A stretch of DNA of 64,000 bases from a virus, in IMG/VR virus record IMGVR_UViG_3300046453_000063, positions 1 to 64,000 of that record. The stretch is one strand, 5' to 3'. Of the stretch, positions 43,814-57,900 are shown piece by piece. Position numbers and translations under genes: made by a program. Each line of letters starts with the position of its first letter. Within the stretch, counting starts at the first letter, position 1. Under the pieces are notes generated by a model. It worked only from the letters and a program-made list of their open reading frames with translations, did no database searches and had not been told where the DNA came from.

Positions 43814-44398
43814 ATGACACCAGAACGGGTTAAACATTTCAAAAGACTTCATATCCAAAAGCATCAAGATTGTGATGCATACCTTACCGTTGGGGATTTC
43901 AATTCTTTATTAGCTGATCTAGAAGAGGCGCAACAACAAATTAAAGATCAGGACGAACTACAGGAAACCACGCTAGGACTCCTTATGGAAGCACAGGAAG
44001 ATTATGAAGAGACGAGAAAACAATTGGCAGAGGCACAACAACGGGCAGAGATTGCTTATCTGGCATACGAAGGATTACAGAATGATTGTGTAAGTCGTGG
44101 GGAGTACGAGTCAATGCTTAACAAAAATACGGTGCTGGCTAAGGCGATTCGAGAGGCAAAACAGACAATATCAAACCAACAAAGCAAGATTGACGCAGCA
44201 TTGTCCTGGACGTGGAACTGTGGTGAGGCAAATATGCTTGAGGTTATCGCAGCGTTGAATGGCAAAGAACAAACCGTACTCACATTCCCAAACTGTCCTG
44301 TATGCAATAGTAATAACACGCTGTCTCACCCAACTAAAACAGGAACGTGGTTGTGCGTTCCATGCAACAAAGTCTTTGAGGAAGGAGAGACCACGTGA
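43814..44398 (+). CDS. coiled-coil protein with C-terminal zinc ribbon, 194 aa
   Basis: ATG behind AAAGGAG. Long Gln/Glu-rich coiled coil (about 35-140) and a C-terminal four-Cys ribbon CPVC ... CVPC (about 160-185). GC content is visibly higher than in its neighbours, a hint of separate origin. Could be a scaffold or DNA-binding factor. Overlaps the next gene by ATGA-like GTGA. Confidence 0.7.
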   Translation: MTPERVKHFKRLHIQKHQDCDAYLTVGDFNSLLADLEEAQQQIKDQDELQETTLGLLMEAQEDYEETRKQLAEAQQRAEIAYLAYEGLQNDCVSRGEYESMLNKNTVLAKAIREAKQTISNQQSKIDAALSWTWNCGEANMLEVIAALNGKEQTVLTFPNCPVCNSNNTLSHPTKTGTWLCVPCNKVFEEGETT

Positions 44399-44646
44399 CA
44401 TTTGAAAACGTAAAGCACAACATCCCAGAGATAATGCGCAGACACCCATTCCAAAAACAACAAAGCGAACATTTTGATTTAGAGGATATTCTGGATGATT
44501 ATGAACTATGTAAGAAAATTTGCTATTTGTACGACATTGGAATAACAATTAAAATGATAAAATCTGTCTACTCTGATATTGAAAACGAGAGAAGCGAAGA
44601 TAATCGAACAGATAATGACTCGATTGAAAACCGAGATTACTATTAA
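44395..44646 (+). CDS. hypothetical protein, 83 aa
   Basis: GTG overlapping the previous stop, RBS GGAAGGAGAG. Helical, acidic C-terminus (SDIENERSEDNRTDNDSIEN). Function unknown. Confidence 0.65.
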   Translation: MTFENVKHNIPEIMRRHPFQKQQSEHFDLEDILDDYELCKKICYLYDIGITIKMIKSVYSDIENERSEDNRTDNDSIENRDYY

Positions 44647-44706
44647 TTTAATTCTGGGGTTTAAAAAAATGGCTAAAAATCAACGTTATTTTAAGCTAAA
44701 AACTTC

Positions 44707-44724
44707 ATGAAAGGCGAGTTTTAT
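44707..44724 (+). promoter_or_regulatory. intergenic stem-loop (H element)
   Basis: ATGAAA, loop GGCGAG, TTTTAT, followed by CAAAACATGGAAATGGGAG of the gene at 44751. Confidence 0.6.
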
Positions 44725-44750
44725 CAAAACATGGAAATGGGAGTGAAAAT

Positions 44751-44912
44751 ATGGCTATTGTTGCAGTATTATTGATTCAAATCTCTTTGTTGATTATTAG
44801 TATTATTGGTTACTTGGGTAAACTCAAAAAATATAAATATGAAAGAATTATTCCATTTATGATAATTTTATTAAGTCTTGTTTTGACATTTATAATGTTC
44901 AAATGGCTTTAA
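44751..44912 (+). CDS. two-span membrane protein, 53 aa
   Basis: ATG behind GGGAG. Two hydrophobic helices (VAVLLIQISLLIISIIGYL and PFMIILLSLVLTFIMF) joined by a basic loop. Role unknown. Confidence 0.7.
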   Translation: MAIVAVLLIQISLLIISIIGYLGKLKKYKYERIIPFMIILLSLVLTFIMFKWL

Positions 44913-44948
44913 TTAATTGACAATTAAATATGAAAGGAGACTTACTAA

Positions 44949-45158
44949 ATGCTACTCAGCATAATTTTCGGATGGTTAGCTCCATGTTATCTATACATAG
45001 GAATGTTCACGCTGCTAATTGGAATGATCATCGATGGTATTTCAGAATTTGGGTGGAAGCAAACAGCACAATTTATTCTTGCTTGGCCTGTGATTTGGTT
45101 CGTGGTTGTATTGCTTAAACATGATATGTATAAAAATAAGATGGGAAGCAAGAAATGA
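44949..45158 (+). CDS. membrane protein, 69 aa
   Basis: ATG behind AAAGGAG. Two hydrophobic segments (IIFGWLAPCYLYIGMFTLLI; AQFILAWPVIWFVVVLL) and a basic tail. Overlaps the next gene by 4 nt. Role unknown. Confidence 0.7.
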   Translation: MLLSIIFGWLAPCYLYIGMFTLLIGMIIDGISEFGWKQTAQFILAWPVIWFVVVLLKHDMYKNKMGSKK

Positions 45159-45334
45159 CAACTAAAGTATGCAAAAGACACCAACTTGAACCAGCATTTA
45201 TTTATGGTCAATGCATTGGATGTGAAATTGAGTATTACCAGAAAAAATTAAATGAGAAGGATGAAGAGCTTGAGATGTTAAATAAAGAAATGAAGGAGAT
45301 AAGAGAGAAATATGAAACCGTTGAAAGAAAATGA
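45155..45334 (+). CDS. hypothetical coiled-coil protein, 59 aa
   Basis: ATGA overlap; RBS GGGAAGC. Four N-terminal Cys/His residues (CKRHQ, CIGCE) then a coiled coil (EKDEELEMLNKEMKEIREKY). The next gene starts within it. Function unknown. Confidence 0.65.
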   Translation: MTTKVCKRHQLEPAFIYGQCIGCEIEYYQKKLNEKDEELEMLNKEMKEIREKYETVERK

Positions 45335-45509
45335 TCTTCCGATTGAGGATATCGACCTTCATGAGATCAGAATGAATGAGGTTATTTTGAAAAGAAGTAA
45401 CGATGATTTGATAAGTATGCTGTCATATATGAGTGGATATGCCGGGAATAGTGAATTTTTTGATGAGGCTTTTCAGTCGGCATTAGTTTATATAGGAGAT
45501 GAGAATTAA
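45312..45509 (+). CDS. hypothetical helical protein, 65 aa
   Basis: ATG inside the previous gene behind AAGGAGATAAGAG. Acidic, helical (LPIEDIDLHEIRMNEVILKR). Abuts the next gene. Function unknown. Confidence 0.65.
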   Translation: MKPLKENDLPIEDIDLHEIRMNEVILKRSNDDLISMLSYMSGYAGNSEFFDEAFQSALVYIGDEN

Positions 45510-45884
45510 ATGACAAAAGAAAAAATCCTAAAGATGAACGACTCTGAACTCGATTATTCAATTGCAACAGAATTCTTGAAATGGTATATAACAAAAGGTG
45601 AGTTTAGCGGTAATGAATACTGGAACGATGAGGATGATTATTCTCCATACTCTGTAAATAATTTCTCTCCTTCTAAAAATATTGAGACTGCGTGGACGAC
45701 TGTTGTAGATAAACTAAGTAAGCAAGGAATGAGAATTGTTCTAGAGGACTATATGAATGGAGAGTGGCTGTGCTCTTTGAAGAATATATACGGAGGATAT
45801 ATCATTGGTGTACATAAATTTGATTCGGCAACAAGAGCAATATGCAAAATTGCTTTAATGACATTAATTGATGAATTCTCATGA
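45510..45884 (+). CDS. phage ABA-sandwich domain protein, 124 aa
   Basis: Begins MTKEKILKMNDSELDYSIAT and ends with ATRAICKIALMTLIDEFS; AWTTVVDKLSKQG lies between. This order matches the phage ABA-sandwich family (small helper proteins of unknown biochemical role). RBS GGAGATGAG in the gene before. Confidence 0.7.
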   Translation: MTKEKILKMNDSELDYSIATEFLKWYITKGEFSGNEYWNDEDDYSPYSVNNFSPSKNIETAWTTVVDKLSKQGMRIVLEDYMNGEWLCSLKNIYGGYIIGVHKFDSATRAICKIALMTLIDEFS

Positions 45885-45921
45885 AAACTATGTTTTACTT
45901 AGAAAAATTATTCAAAATTGA

Positions 45922-45965
45922 TTTAATAAATAAATATATACATAATTAATGAAACGTGATAAAAT
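45922..45965 (+). promoter_or_regulatory. phage promoter, TTTAATAAATAAATATATAC class
   Basis: Repeat 45922-45941, TATACA (45937-45942), 17 nt, TAAAAT (45960-45965). It lies directly before the sigma-factor gene. Confidence 0.75.
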
Positions 45966-48900
45966 ATCCTCAAAGGAGAAATCACTACAAATGAACATTG
46001 AAAACATCAGATATGATTCTTCCCTAAATAATGAGCAACTAATTAAACTTGGGAAGGAGACGAATTCTAAGGAAATCCGTGACAAAGTTTGCGAGAATAA
46101 TATTCCGTTAGTCATTAAGCTGGCAAATAAATGGTGTGCTCATAAGAATAAGAAAGATCTAGACGATCTCAGATCGATTGGTCTCTATGGTTTAGTCAAA
46201 GCTTACGATACATATGATGTTAACAATGGAGCTAAGTTCTCAACATATGCAGCAAGAGTAGTTTGGGGTGAATTTTGTAGTCAATATAAATACGAGAGAA
46301 TGAAATGTAGAAGTGGATATGATGTAATTAGCATTGATGAGGGAACTTATCGACTAAACGAGTCAACAAAAGAGCTAACTATTGCAGATATCATTCCAGA
46401 TGAATACTCACTAAATGATTTCGAAGAAGTTGAAAGTAAGATGTATATTGAAAACTTCCTTGACTCATCATTCACAGAAAATGAAAAATACATTGCACGC
46501 AGACACTTTATTGATGGATTCACCATTGCTGAAATCGGCAGAGAAGGAAAGGTTTCTCGTCAAGCAGTTCATCAAACTCATAAACGTAATCTTAAAAAGT
46601 TATCCTTGGCAATTGGCTGTTAGGGGGAATATTCATAAACAAATTCACAATCACAGCAGCAATAACGCTTTGGTTAATCATCATATACATATGCTCAATT
46701 TTAAATGATTCGCCCAAAAGTAAAGGATTGCTATGCATAACATTGGCGTTCATATTTATGACTATAGACTCATACATAAAGTTACACAAGAAATGACAGC
46801 ATGAGAAGTAATTAACTCTTAGGAGGAATTACGCTTGATAATAAAAATAATAAATGCAAAAGATGGTCATTGGTACAAAGATGCAGTAGGATTTAATTTT
46901 GATGCTGAACTAAAAGTTAATCCTAAATTCCAAACAAGATACTATCAACTGCTAAACACAGAAAGGAATCAATCTTACTTTGTAGATGATGAGTTTGAAT
47001 TATTGTTTTTATTGTCTGGATGTAAGGGTGTCGAATATTGGGATGCTATGAGAACATGGGAGGAGGAATAAAGATGGAGCAAGAATGTACTAATGGATGT
47101 GGAAAATTGGAAAGTGTGCGTGGTCATATTGAGACAAATGACGGACGTACATATTTTAAAGTGGATATTTTATATTGTCCAGATTGCCTATGTATAGAAT
47201 ATGTTGATGCAAATTTATAGGACGATCAAAGGCTGCTTTTATCAAAAATTATGAGGAGAGATAAAATGATTGGATATCTAAATAGTAAATCGGAGAAGCA
47301 AATTGAGACGATGCTGAACAATTTTGAGAAACTAAATAAACACTATCTTCAAGAAGTTACCATTGTTAACGAATTTGCAGGTCATTGCTTTGACATTGGA
47401 CAAAAGGTACTACTCGTAGACATTATTGATGCTGAAATTCCACTATATAAGGCAGTTGATTTAGAACATAAGCAAAAATGTGTAATCCAAGAAGATGAGT
47501 TTGAAGTTGGATTTAACACAACTTTTAAGGAGGTTGAACCATGGAACTAACCAATAGTCAAAAAACAACGGTGTTTCAAACTATCGAAGACAAACTTTTT
47601 ACACTGCAATATAAAATTTGGGACTATGAAAAACTTGAACAAACTAAAGAAATGGTTTTTCATATCAATAATCTTAAGAAAGACCAAACAGAGCTTCGTG
47701 AAGTAAGAGATATGCTACAAAGAGAGATTGAACTTAGCACAAAATAAATATTAGGAGGGAATTATAAATATATGACAATGATCTATAAAGTTGAACAAAT
47801 TGATTATATGGGTTATCCAGCCTACGAAAAATATTTTAGTGGCAAGAATAATGCCGAACAGGACTTTGAAGATCGACTACTACATATTAAGAAAACAGAA
47901 AACATTGTTGACCCAGAAGAACATTATAAAGAGAACGAAATTTTACTAGGAGAAAACAATAAAATTAAGACTGAAACTGTTTGGTATTGGGAAAGAACGA
48001 GTTATGAATATGAAGAATATGATAGGTATCCCATTGAACTAAACATTAGAGAGATTGAATTGAATTAAATAAAGGGAGTTGAGTAAATGACAATATATAA
48101 AGGCGATTACTATTGTGAAAAGTGCCGACCAGAGCATTATGTTACTTTGTCCTATGAAACACCTACGTGTCCCTGCTGTGGATCGAAAATGACTGAATTT
48201 TTCACGGACGATTAAAAATGATCATCTAAAAAACCGCTAAAACATTGGGTTTTTTAGATGACAAAACTTTATAAAATGAGACTTTCATTAAAATAAAAGG
48301 AGATAAGATATGGATAATGATAAATTAACAACAGAACATGAATTGTTTATTTCGATTGGATTAAAAGTTCCTATTAAACCTTCTGTATTTAGTAAAGAGA
48401 TTGACTCAATGATATTTGAAAATATTGGATACGTACAAAGCTGGGGAGTACACACTAAACACGAATACATAGAGTTGTGTAGTTCATTACAAGATAGACT
48501 GAATAAAGTAACAGACGCTCTAACTTGGATTAGAAAGAATTATGAAGAAGATTGGACATATGAAGAGGGCATAGGTGAGGCCGTATCTGGTATCATTCTA
48601 TCACTGGAAAATGCCTTAGATATTACCTAATGAAAACTGAAATTTATCAAGAAAAAAGGGAGGTAGTCTCAATGGAAGTTGGTTATACATTAAAGGGAAA
48701 ATGGTTGGGAGAAGACTGGCGAAGCAATATCTTCACCGATGCAGAGGATTGTAGTTCTCTTTATTGGAAACTTATTAATGACCGAGATTATGAATCTCTC
48801 AAAGAACATATTGTGTATATGCATTTTTAAGAAATTAAGTATGACTAAATTCAGATAAAACTTTACTTTTATGAATAAATATACGAGGGAGAATAAATAT

Positions 48901-51900
48901 GAAAAATTATGAAGAATATGAAAAATACTTTAAAAATGGAGAGCTAGACATTCTAAGTAAATACACCTCGATTTACAAAAAGACTAAAAATAGGAGAATT
49001 AAAAAGAAAAATTTCAAGAAACTTAAAAAAGACCTCTTCTTACTTATGGATAAAATTTTAACAATAAAAATTCAGGAACAGTTTGATTATTTCGTCAAGG
49101 TTGAAGATTCAATTAAATTTAACAAATAAGGAGATGATTTAGAATGAAAATATTCTTATTAATTGAACTCGATATTCTTTGCGAATCAACTAGGGTACAT
49201 AGCGCATATTTTAATATCAAAGACGCAGAAACAAAGAAGATAGGACTAGAAGAACTATGCGAAGCAAAAGAAGCTACGTACATTGATTATATGCATTCAG
49301 ACGATGAAGAAGATTCTCCAGATTCAGACTTTGATTATGTTTACTTAATTCAAGAAATTGAAGTTCATTAGTGGTGGTTTAAAATAAACTCAATTTTATG
49401 AAGAAGAGGTGAATTGTATTGGAACGATTCTTTTTAAAAACAAATGAAATTACAAAAGAAACATATTTATTAGAAGTAGATGGAGATTTTTATGGTCATG
49501 ACATGCAGAACATGGTAATTGCTAAATTTTATAATCAAGATTATGCAAAAAGAGTATGCTTTTTATTAAATGAGGATTTGTGAGTTGTTAATAAAATATA
49601 GTGAGAGGTGATTTTATGATTGAATTGAACAAGTCTCAAATCCTAGAAATTGTCATGGATCAATTAACGATTCTACACAATCAAACACCATCAAGCATTA
49701 AGGTGAATATTGATTGGCTAAAATTTCGATATGATAAATATAATTCTGAATGGCACTTTATTGTAAAAGATATTGATGAAGGCATTCTAAAATATGCCGT
49801 GCGTGATTACTATGGTTATCCATCGGTACGATATGTCACATATCAAAAACTTGGTGACTGTATTGCTAGAACGTTTCCTGAAATGGTTAGAGTTGAGTTT
49901 GATTTTAAAGTTAAGGATGATATTACATTGAAAACCACAATGGGCAATGCAGAAGTTATGGAGTTAATTGATATTGTGGCTAGAGTGTATCATGATGACA
50001 AGGCAGAAATTAAGCAGGATGAACTACGTGATCTGATTGATTTGTCATTAGTGATGGGTGATAAAGTATGGTTCGAGGAATTGACAGATACATATAAAAA
50101 CATTAATAAATAAATATACGTAATTAAACGATACAATGAAAATCATAAATTTTATTAAGAAAATGGTGACTATATGAAAGTATTTTATTCTGACGACCAT
50201 GATGGACATTATCCTGTGGGTGTGTGCTCAATCATTATTGCAGAGAACGAAGTAGTTGCAAGAAATAAACTTAAGAATAAACTTATTGAACACGGTTTAA
50301 GTGCAGAAATAAGCTTTAATTTACATGAAATAAACACAGAAAAATCAGAAGCATACATAATTTTAGATGGTGATTATTAAGTAAATTACAATCAATCGAA
50401 ATCCAGATTTTATTAATAAAATAAAAAGGAATGATACTAATGTTTCAGTTAGAAGATATTAAAATTTATCACATAATGCACAATCAGTTTCAGGATGCTG
50501 TTGATCAAATTATTCAATTCTATAATGAAATTAATGATAGAGATGATGAGATCGAGAATATTAGGTCAGCCCATGACGGATTTTCAGTTGAAGTTTATCA
50601 ATGGGTGGGCGGAGGATATCAGGATAGTAACACGATAAATATCAGTTTTGATTTGCTCACGAACGAAGAATTATTTAACCATCTTGCACAACAAGCAGAT
50701 GACGCTAGAACAAAAAGAGAAAGGCTCAAAGAGGAAAGAGAGTATGAAAAGAAAAACAAACAAATCGAAGAAGCGATGAAGTTTCTTAAGGATAACGGAA
50801 AACTATGATAAATCGTTAGTTTTATCATGAAAAGGAGTGTTGATAAATGTGTCATTGTAAATATTGTGATGAATCAGAAGAAGAGAACGGATTTTGGGGA
50901 GATGTTTATTTCTATGTGGAAGAGAATAAATGCGATAAAGAAACAGCTATGAAAGCCATAGAAACGATATACGAGGAATTTTGTAAAAGAACCATTTCAT
51001 GAGGAATAATATTTAATGAATAAATATATACATATTGCAATATACATGATATAATCAACTTATAAGGTTTGTATGACAAGTACATCAAAATGATTTACTT
51101 TGCATTAAGCATATGAGGAGGTTATATCATGTCTTCAATTGTAACACCTGAACTTAGTGTAGTCGATTTGGGATTTAGCTACACCAAGGCCAAGAAAGGT
51201 AGGACGATCTATCTTCAGCCCTCAATAACTGGTGAACCACAACCCATGTTTGAACAGAATATTAAATCCAATTATTTCTCATACAACGATGAACTGTTTA
51301 TTGGAGAATTGGCACAGCAGTTTAGCGATATCAAATACTTTTCACTTAAAGATAATAAGAGTGAAGCAATGACATCAGATGTTCTACTGAAAACTGCACT
51401 AGGGTATCTCAACAAAAGCAAACCCTTCAACATGATTACTGGATTGCCAGTCTTGTTCTACTTTAAACAAATGGCCGATATGGAGAAGTTATTGGACTCA
51501 CTATCAGAACAAAGTACATATAACATTAAAAAAGGGAACAGAGAAATCAATGATATTAAACTTAATATGAATAAATATAAGATATATCCGCAAGGATATG
51601 GAATTGCAATGAGTTTTCTTTTAGATAAACAGGGTAAGCTCATCAACACGTATGTGGCAAGAAAGAAGATACTCGTTATTGATCTGGGCTTTTACACTCT
51701 AAATTTATTGGGACTTGATAAATTAGACATTATGAAGGAATCGACTAGTTTACTGCTGGGGGTTGAAAAGGCATATAAATTGCTTAGAAAATACCTGATT
51801 GAACATGTAGGTAAATCACCATCAATTTATGAACTTGATCAGCACGTAAGATCAGGCTCATATGAAGGATATAATATCAAACCTTTAATCAGAAAAGCAT

Positions 51901-54900
51901 TCCAGGCATTAGCCATTCAAATTCAGAATGAAGTCGAAGGATTAAACATCAACTTTGATCATTACTTTATAGGCGGTGGTGCTGCTCATCATATCTATGA
52001 TCTACTTACTCTAAACAATAAGATGCTTTTTGGTCAATTGGCTCAGGTTGAAGGCTATGAGAATGTTGGGGTGAGATTGTGGGGGTAAAAGTTGTAATGG
52101 CTAGGCTAAGACCAAAAAAAGATGAGGATATCAAGAAGGCTCTTAGTAATTTACCTCCATATTATGATGAGAGCGATATTCTCAGAGAAGCATTAAGACA
52201 ATTTCTGTTTGGACACAAAGGAAGGATTCCACAATTACTTGGAAGTCAGGTATTTGTTGAAGAGAAAAACAGCAATGTTGCAGTAACAATTGATCAAAAA
52301 GTCCAACTAGAGCAGATAGAGACTGACGATGAAGATGAGTTAGAAGCAGCGCTAAATAAGTTTATTACCGAGTAGGCTATGCCTACTTGATACATATAAA
52401 AAAGAAAATGTAAAGGAGATGATTGTTATTACAGAAGTCAAACCAATTAGACCAACCGTTATAGAATTTGACACACAAGAAGAATATAATGCTTTCGTTG
52501 AGTACGCAACAAGTACAGAACCCGACAATTCAGAAGGAATGCAGCAACTAAGAGAGATGATGAAAAATCATAAACGAGCAAAGGAAAGAAAATAAATATA
52601 TACATATGAAAGAGGTGTTTTATGATAAATATGGGTTTAAAAAATAAACATAGCGATATTTGGTGGTGGGATTATTAAGGAAAAAGATACAAAAAAATGC
52701 TCGATTTGCGGTAGTGAAAACAGAGTGTTTTTCAACAAAAGAATTGAAAAACTATTGTGCGATAAGCACAGCAAGCAACTAAGCAGATATGGGGAAATAC
52801 AAGAGAGGAATAGTCGTGACCCAAACGAAATTGTTGACTGTGGAGAATATTTGGAAATCATTATGTATGATAGAAAATTTAACGAAACCAGTAGAGCGAA
52901 AATAGATAAAGAAGATGAATGTAAAATAAATAAATATAAGTGGCACCTTGATTCAGATGGATATGCACATAATGGCAATGGAAAAAGAGGTCACATTTTA
53001 ATGCAAAATTTAATAATGAGTCCCAGTGAAGGGGAAATTGTTGATCATAAAGAATGGGACAGATTAGACAACAGAAAAGAAAACCTAAGAATCACTGACT
53101 ATTCAGGAAATAGCGCAAACACAAGAATACATAGGAATAATAAAACTGGAGTCACTGGTGTAATGGTTCGCTCAGAGTATGGAACTTGGAGAGCATGTAT
53201 CACACACAAAGGAAGGGCGATAGAATTGGGATCTTATAAAACCAAAAAAGATGCCGTGAGAGCACGATTGACAGCAGAAATAAAATACTACCCAGACTTA
53301 CCTCCCCAAAGACATTTATTTGAAGAATATGGAATTAGTGTAGAAGAGGGAGGTGCTAGTGTAGATGTGTAATCAATGTAATTCAATACTACTACACAAT
53401 CACACTGACAGAGGCTCTAATCTCAAACTTCGAGATACCACAAACACCATAGAGGGATTGATTCAAACAGCACATGATATGGGGCATAAGGGATTAGCCA
53501 TAACCGACCACGAGTCTGTAAGTTCACATGTAAAAGCAATACAAATCACCGAACAACTAAAAAGGGATGGAAAAATAGCTCAAGACTTTAAACTAATCTT
53601 GGGCAATGAAATTTATCTAGTGGAGAACACAGAAGAGATTCGTACCAACTATAAATCTGGTGTAACGAAGTTTCCACATTTCCTGTTACTTGCCAAGGAT
53701 GCAGTCGGTCATGAGCAAATTCGCTATATGAGTTCTAAAGCTTGGGCAGATTCTTTTTACACTGGACCCATGCTAAGAACTCCAACTGAAAGAGGATTGC
53801 TTGAATCAATAATTAAAAGAGATCCTGGACACTTGATTGCTTCTAGTGCATGTCTGGGGTCTCCACATTGTATCTATCTACTTGAAATGAAAGCACACCA
53901 CGAAAATAATGACTTAGAGAAAGCAAAAGAAAGTTATAAAAAAGTTTGCGATTTCACTGAATGGTGTATTGATGTGTTTGGGAAAGATGATTTTTATCTC
54001 GAACTCCAGCCAGCTTATAGTGAGGAACAAATATATTGTAATAAACAATTACTTAAACTCTCTAATAAATATGGTCTTAAATACATAATCACTACTGATA
54101 GCCACTTTCTGCGTCCAGAAGATCGAATTGTACATAAGGCATTCTTGAATGCCAAAGAAGGAGAACGTGAGGTAGATGCTTTTTATGAAGCTACTTTTGT
54201 TCAAACGATTGATGAGATGTCAGAGCGACTAAATTATCTGGAACATGAAGTAATCAAAACAGCCTTAGACAATACAATAGAAATTGGGAATAAAATTAAA
54301 GACTACACAATTCTTAAACCGACTGTCATTCCCAAGATTGATTTACCTGACTTTAATCTTCGTGGAACTTTCAGATCTGTATATGGAAAATATGAATTTA
54401 TAAATAAAATGGCACACTCAGAAAACCCACAGGACAGATATATAGTTAAATTGATCGAAGATGGTTTTTATGAATACTTGCCCTACAATACATATTCAAC
54501 TGAGAAATTGCATTCTGTGGCTGGACGGATCAATGTTGAACTAGGTGAACTCTGGAAGATTTCAGAAACTCTTAATCAGTCAATGGCGAGTTATTATATT
54601 ACTGTCAGAGAAATTGTAAACGTAATTTGGGATGATGATTGCGGAAATAGTCTTGTGGGTGTTTCTCGTGGGTCTGCTGCTGGATATCTAATTTGCTTTC
54701 TTTTGGGTATCACACAAGTTAATCCACTTGAGTATGGAATTGAAATGCCACATTGGAGACATCTTACAGCCGAAAGACCTGAATTCCCGGATGGTTTAAC
54801 GTCCCTTCATACAGTAATGTATGTCGATCACCCTGTGAACGTCTAACAAACGGTGTGACTTTAAAAGTTGCTAACGGAGAAACCCTACTTCAATGGAAGG

Positions 54901-57900
54901 GGCAATTCCGTGCCAAGTTTCAATCTTTTATGCCAATTTGTAATATAGTCTCATCCAAGAAATGAGGCTAAAGCATTTTAAATGATAAATATTATGGATT
55001 TGTATATATAACTACAAATCACATTAACAACAAAAAATATATAGGAATACATACAAAATTTGATGATAACTATCTTGGTAGTGGGTTGCTTATTACTAGA
55101 GCCATCCAAAAATATGGAGCTGAGAATTTTTCAAGAGAAATTCTGTGCTATGCAGACTCATACGAAGAACTGGGGCAATTAGAAAGAGCATACATAAAGA
55201 AGTATAACGCAGCCATCAGCGATAACTTCTACAATATCCACGAAGGAGGCTACGGAGGAAATACTCAACTTGGATGGGATCGCACCAAGAAGGTAAAATT
55301 CTCTGAGAAAATGAGAGAAATAACACTTGGCAGTAAAAACGGACATTTTGGGAAAACTCATTCTGAAACCACAATAAACAAACTCAGAAATATCAGAATA
55401 GAATATTGGGAAAACATCGATCCAGTAACCAAAGAACATTTTAGAGAAAAAATGAAAGAAGTGGTAAGTGGAGAGAAAAATCCAAACTACGGAAATAAAT
55501 GGTCCGATGAACAAAAACTTAAATTAAGCAATCTGAAAATAACTTCTGAAATGCATGTGGGAATAAAAAATGGAATGTATGGTAAAAAGGGAACCGAGGC
55601 TTTAAACGGAAAAGCAATCTACATGTATAATACAAATTATGAATTTGTGCAGTGTTTCACTACTAGACAACTTGCTCTTGAGTTTCTTGGACTGAAAGGG
55701 CATGTTAAATTAGTTGAAGCTATAAAAACAGGAAGACTATATCACAATCATTATTGGCATAATGAAAAGATTGAAAAAGGTGTAGAGGCCATCGAAAACA
55801 CTAGCTTAAGCTAGGAAGTGAGTAGAGTAGGATAGGAGAATGGTTACTATCCGAAGTGCAGGGCATCCCCTACAGGATGATGATATGGTGCGCCCCATTT
55901 GTAAGAATGGAACAGGCGATTGATATTGACACAGAGGCCGCAAAAAGAGATCAGATATTCAGACAATTGAAACAATATTTTGGTGAAGAGCGAGTATTGC
56001 AAGTATGTACTTTTGGAACTGAAGCATCTAAATCTGCTGTTCAAAGCGCAGCTCGTGGTCTTGGAATTGATAATGATGTAGCAATGTATGTTTCAGGACT
56101 AGTTCCATTTGAACGAGGAAGCAACTGGACGCTTTCAGATTGTGTAAATGGAAATGAAGAGAAAGAAAGAAAGCCAGTACAAGAGTTTATCACTGAGATT
56201 AATAAACACGAACATTGGCTAAACGTTGCAATGAAAATCGAAGGACTTGTAAACAAACGCAGTATCCATGCCAGTGGTGTTATTGTCTTTAATGAAGAAT
56301 TCTATAAAACCAATGCAATGATGACTGCACCGAATGGAACACATGTAACGCAATTTAGTCTTGAGGATTGCGAAGCAGTATCAAATATGAAATTTGACCT
56401 TTTGACGATTGAAGGACTTGATAAAATTCGAGTCACATTAGATACATTACTTGCAGAAAACCTCATGGAGTGGCAAGGTACGATACGCAAAACCTACAAT
56501 AAGTATTTGCACCCTAACAAAATTGATATGGTTAGTCCCAAAGTATACGACTTAATTGGTTCGGATAGTATTACTGATTTATTTCAATTTTCTACAGAAA
56601 TAGGAATTCAAACAGTAAAAAGAACTAAGCCAGCAAACTTAATTGAACTTGCGTCTGCCAACTCACTTATGAGACTAATGGGAAGTGGACATGGAACTGA
56701 AACACCTATTGATAGTTTCATTCGTTTCAAAAACAATATTAGTGAATGGTACGGAGAACTTCAAAAACATCAACTTAATGAAGATGAAATTAAGATACTT
56801 GAAAAACATCTTTTAACATTAAACGGTGTTGCCGATACACAAGAATCTATCATGTTGTTGTCGATGGATGAAAAAGTTGCTGGATTTTCAATACAGGATG
56901 CCAATAAATTAAGAAAAATCATTGCCAAGAAAAAGGCAACTGAAATTGAAAAAATTAAGAAGACGTTTTACAAAAAAGGCTTAGAACTAGGCAATAGAAC
57001 TGAAATGCTTGATTACGTATGGAATGTGCAGATCGTAAGACAGCTAGGATATTCATTCTCAATCCTTCACACACTTGCATATTCAATTATTGCTCTACAA
57101 GAAGCAAGTCTGAACATAAACTATAATCCCATCTATTGGAGAACAGCATGTCTAACGGTCAATTCAGCATCCATAGATAATGAATCAGACGATGATGAAG
57201 AAGACACTAAATCAAAGTCGCAATCCACTAACTATGGTAAAATTGCTTCTGCAATTGGGAACATGCAGAGTCGTGGAGTAAAAGTTGGTTTGCCAAATAT
57301 CAATAAAGCTTACTTTGGATTCAAACCCGATATTATCGAAGATCAAATCATATTTGGATTAAAAGGTATTAATGGTATTGGTGATGATGTAGTGCAAAGT
57401 GTTATTCAGAATCGACCATATGCTTCATTTGATGATTTCCTGGTACGAATGTATGACACCTCAATCATCAAGAAAGCACAATTAATTCAACTAATTAAAG
57501 CAGGATGTTTCGAGACATTTGGTAATCGTATTTCTATAATGAAGACTTTCGTAAACAAACTCTACATACCAAAAGAAAAACTAAATCTTCAGAATCTAAA
57601 TGCTGTAATTGAATGTGGTCTAATCCCTCAAGAGATGCAACAGTATTCCAAACTCTTCAATTTCAGAAAGTATGTAATGAAGAAAATACATAGAAAAGTT
57701 GAGAAAGATAAGTATTATGCACTAGATAAGATTTCTACTCCATTTTATTATGAGAATTTCTCTGATCAAGGAATCAAAGAATACAGTGGCAATTTCCCTG
57801 TAATCAGCGAGAACGTATTTAAAAAAGAATACGATAAGAAGATGGATGGAATTAGAGAATGGTTGTCACTCCCTGAAACCTTAGAGCAATTTAATGCTAA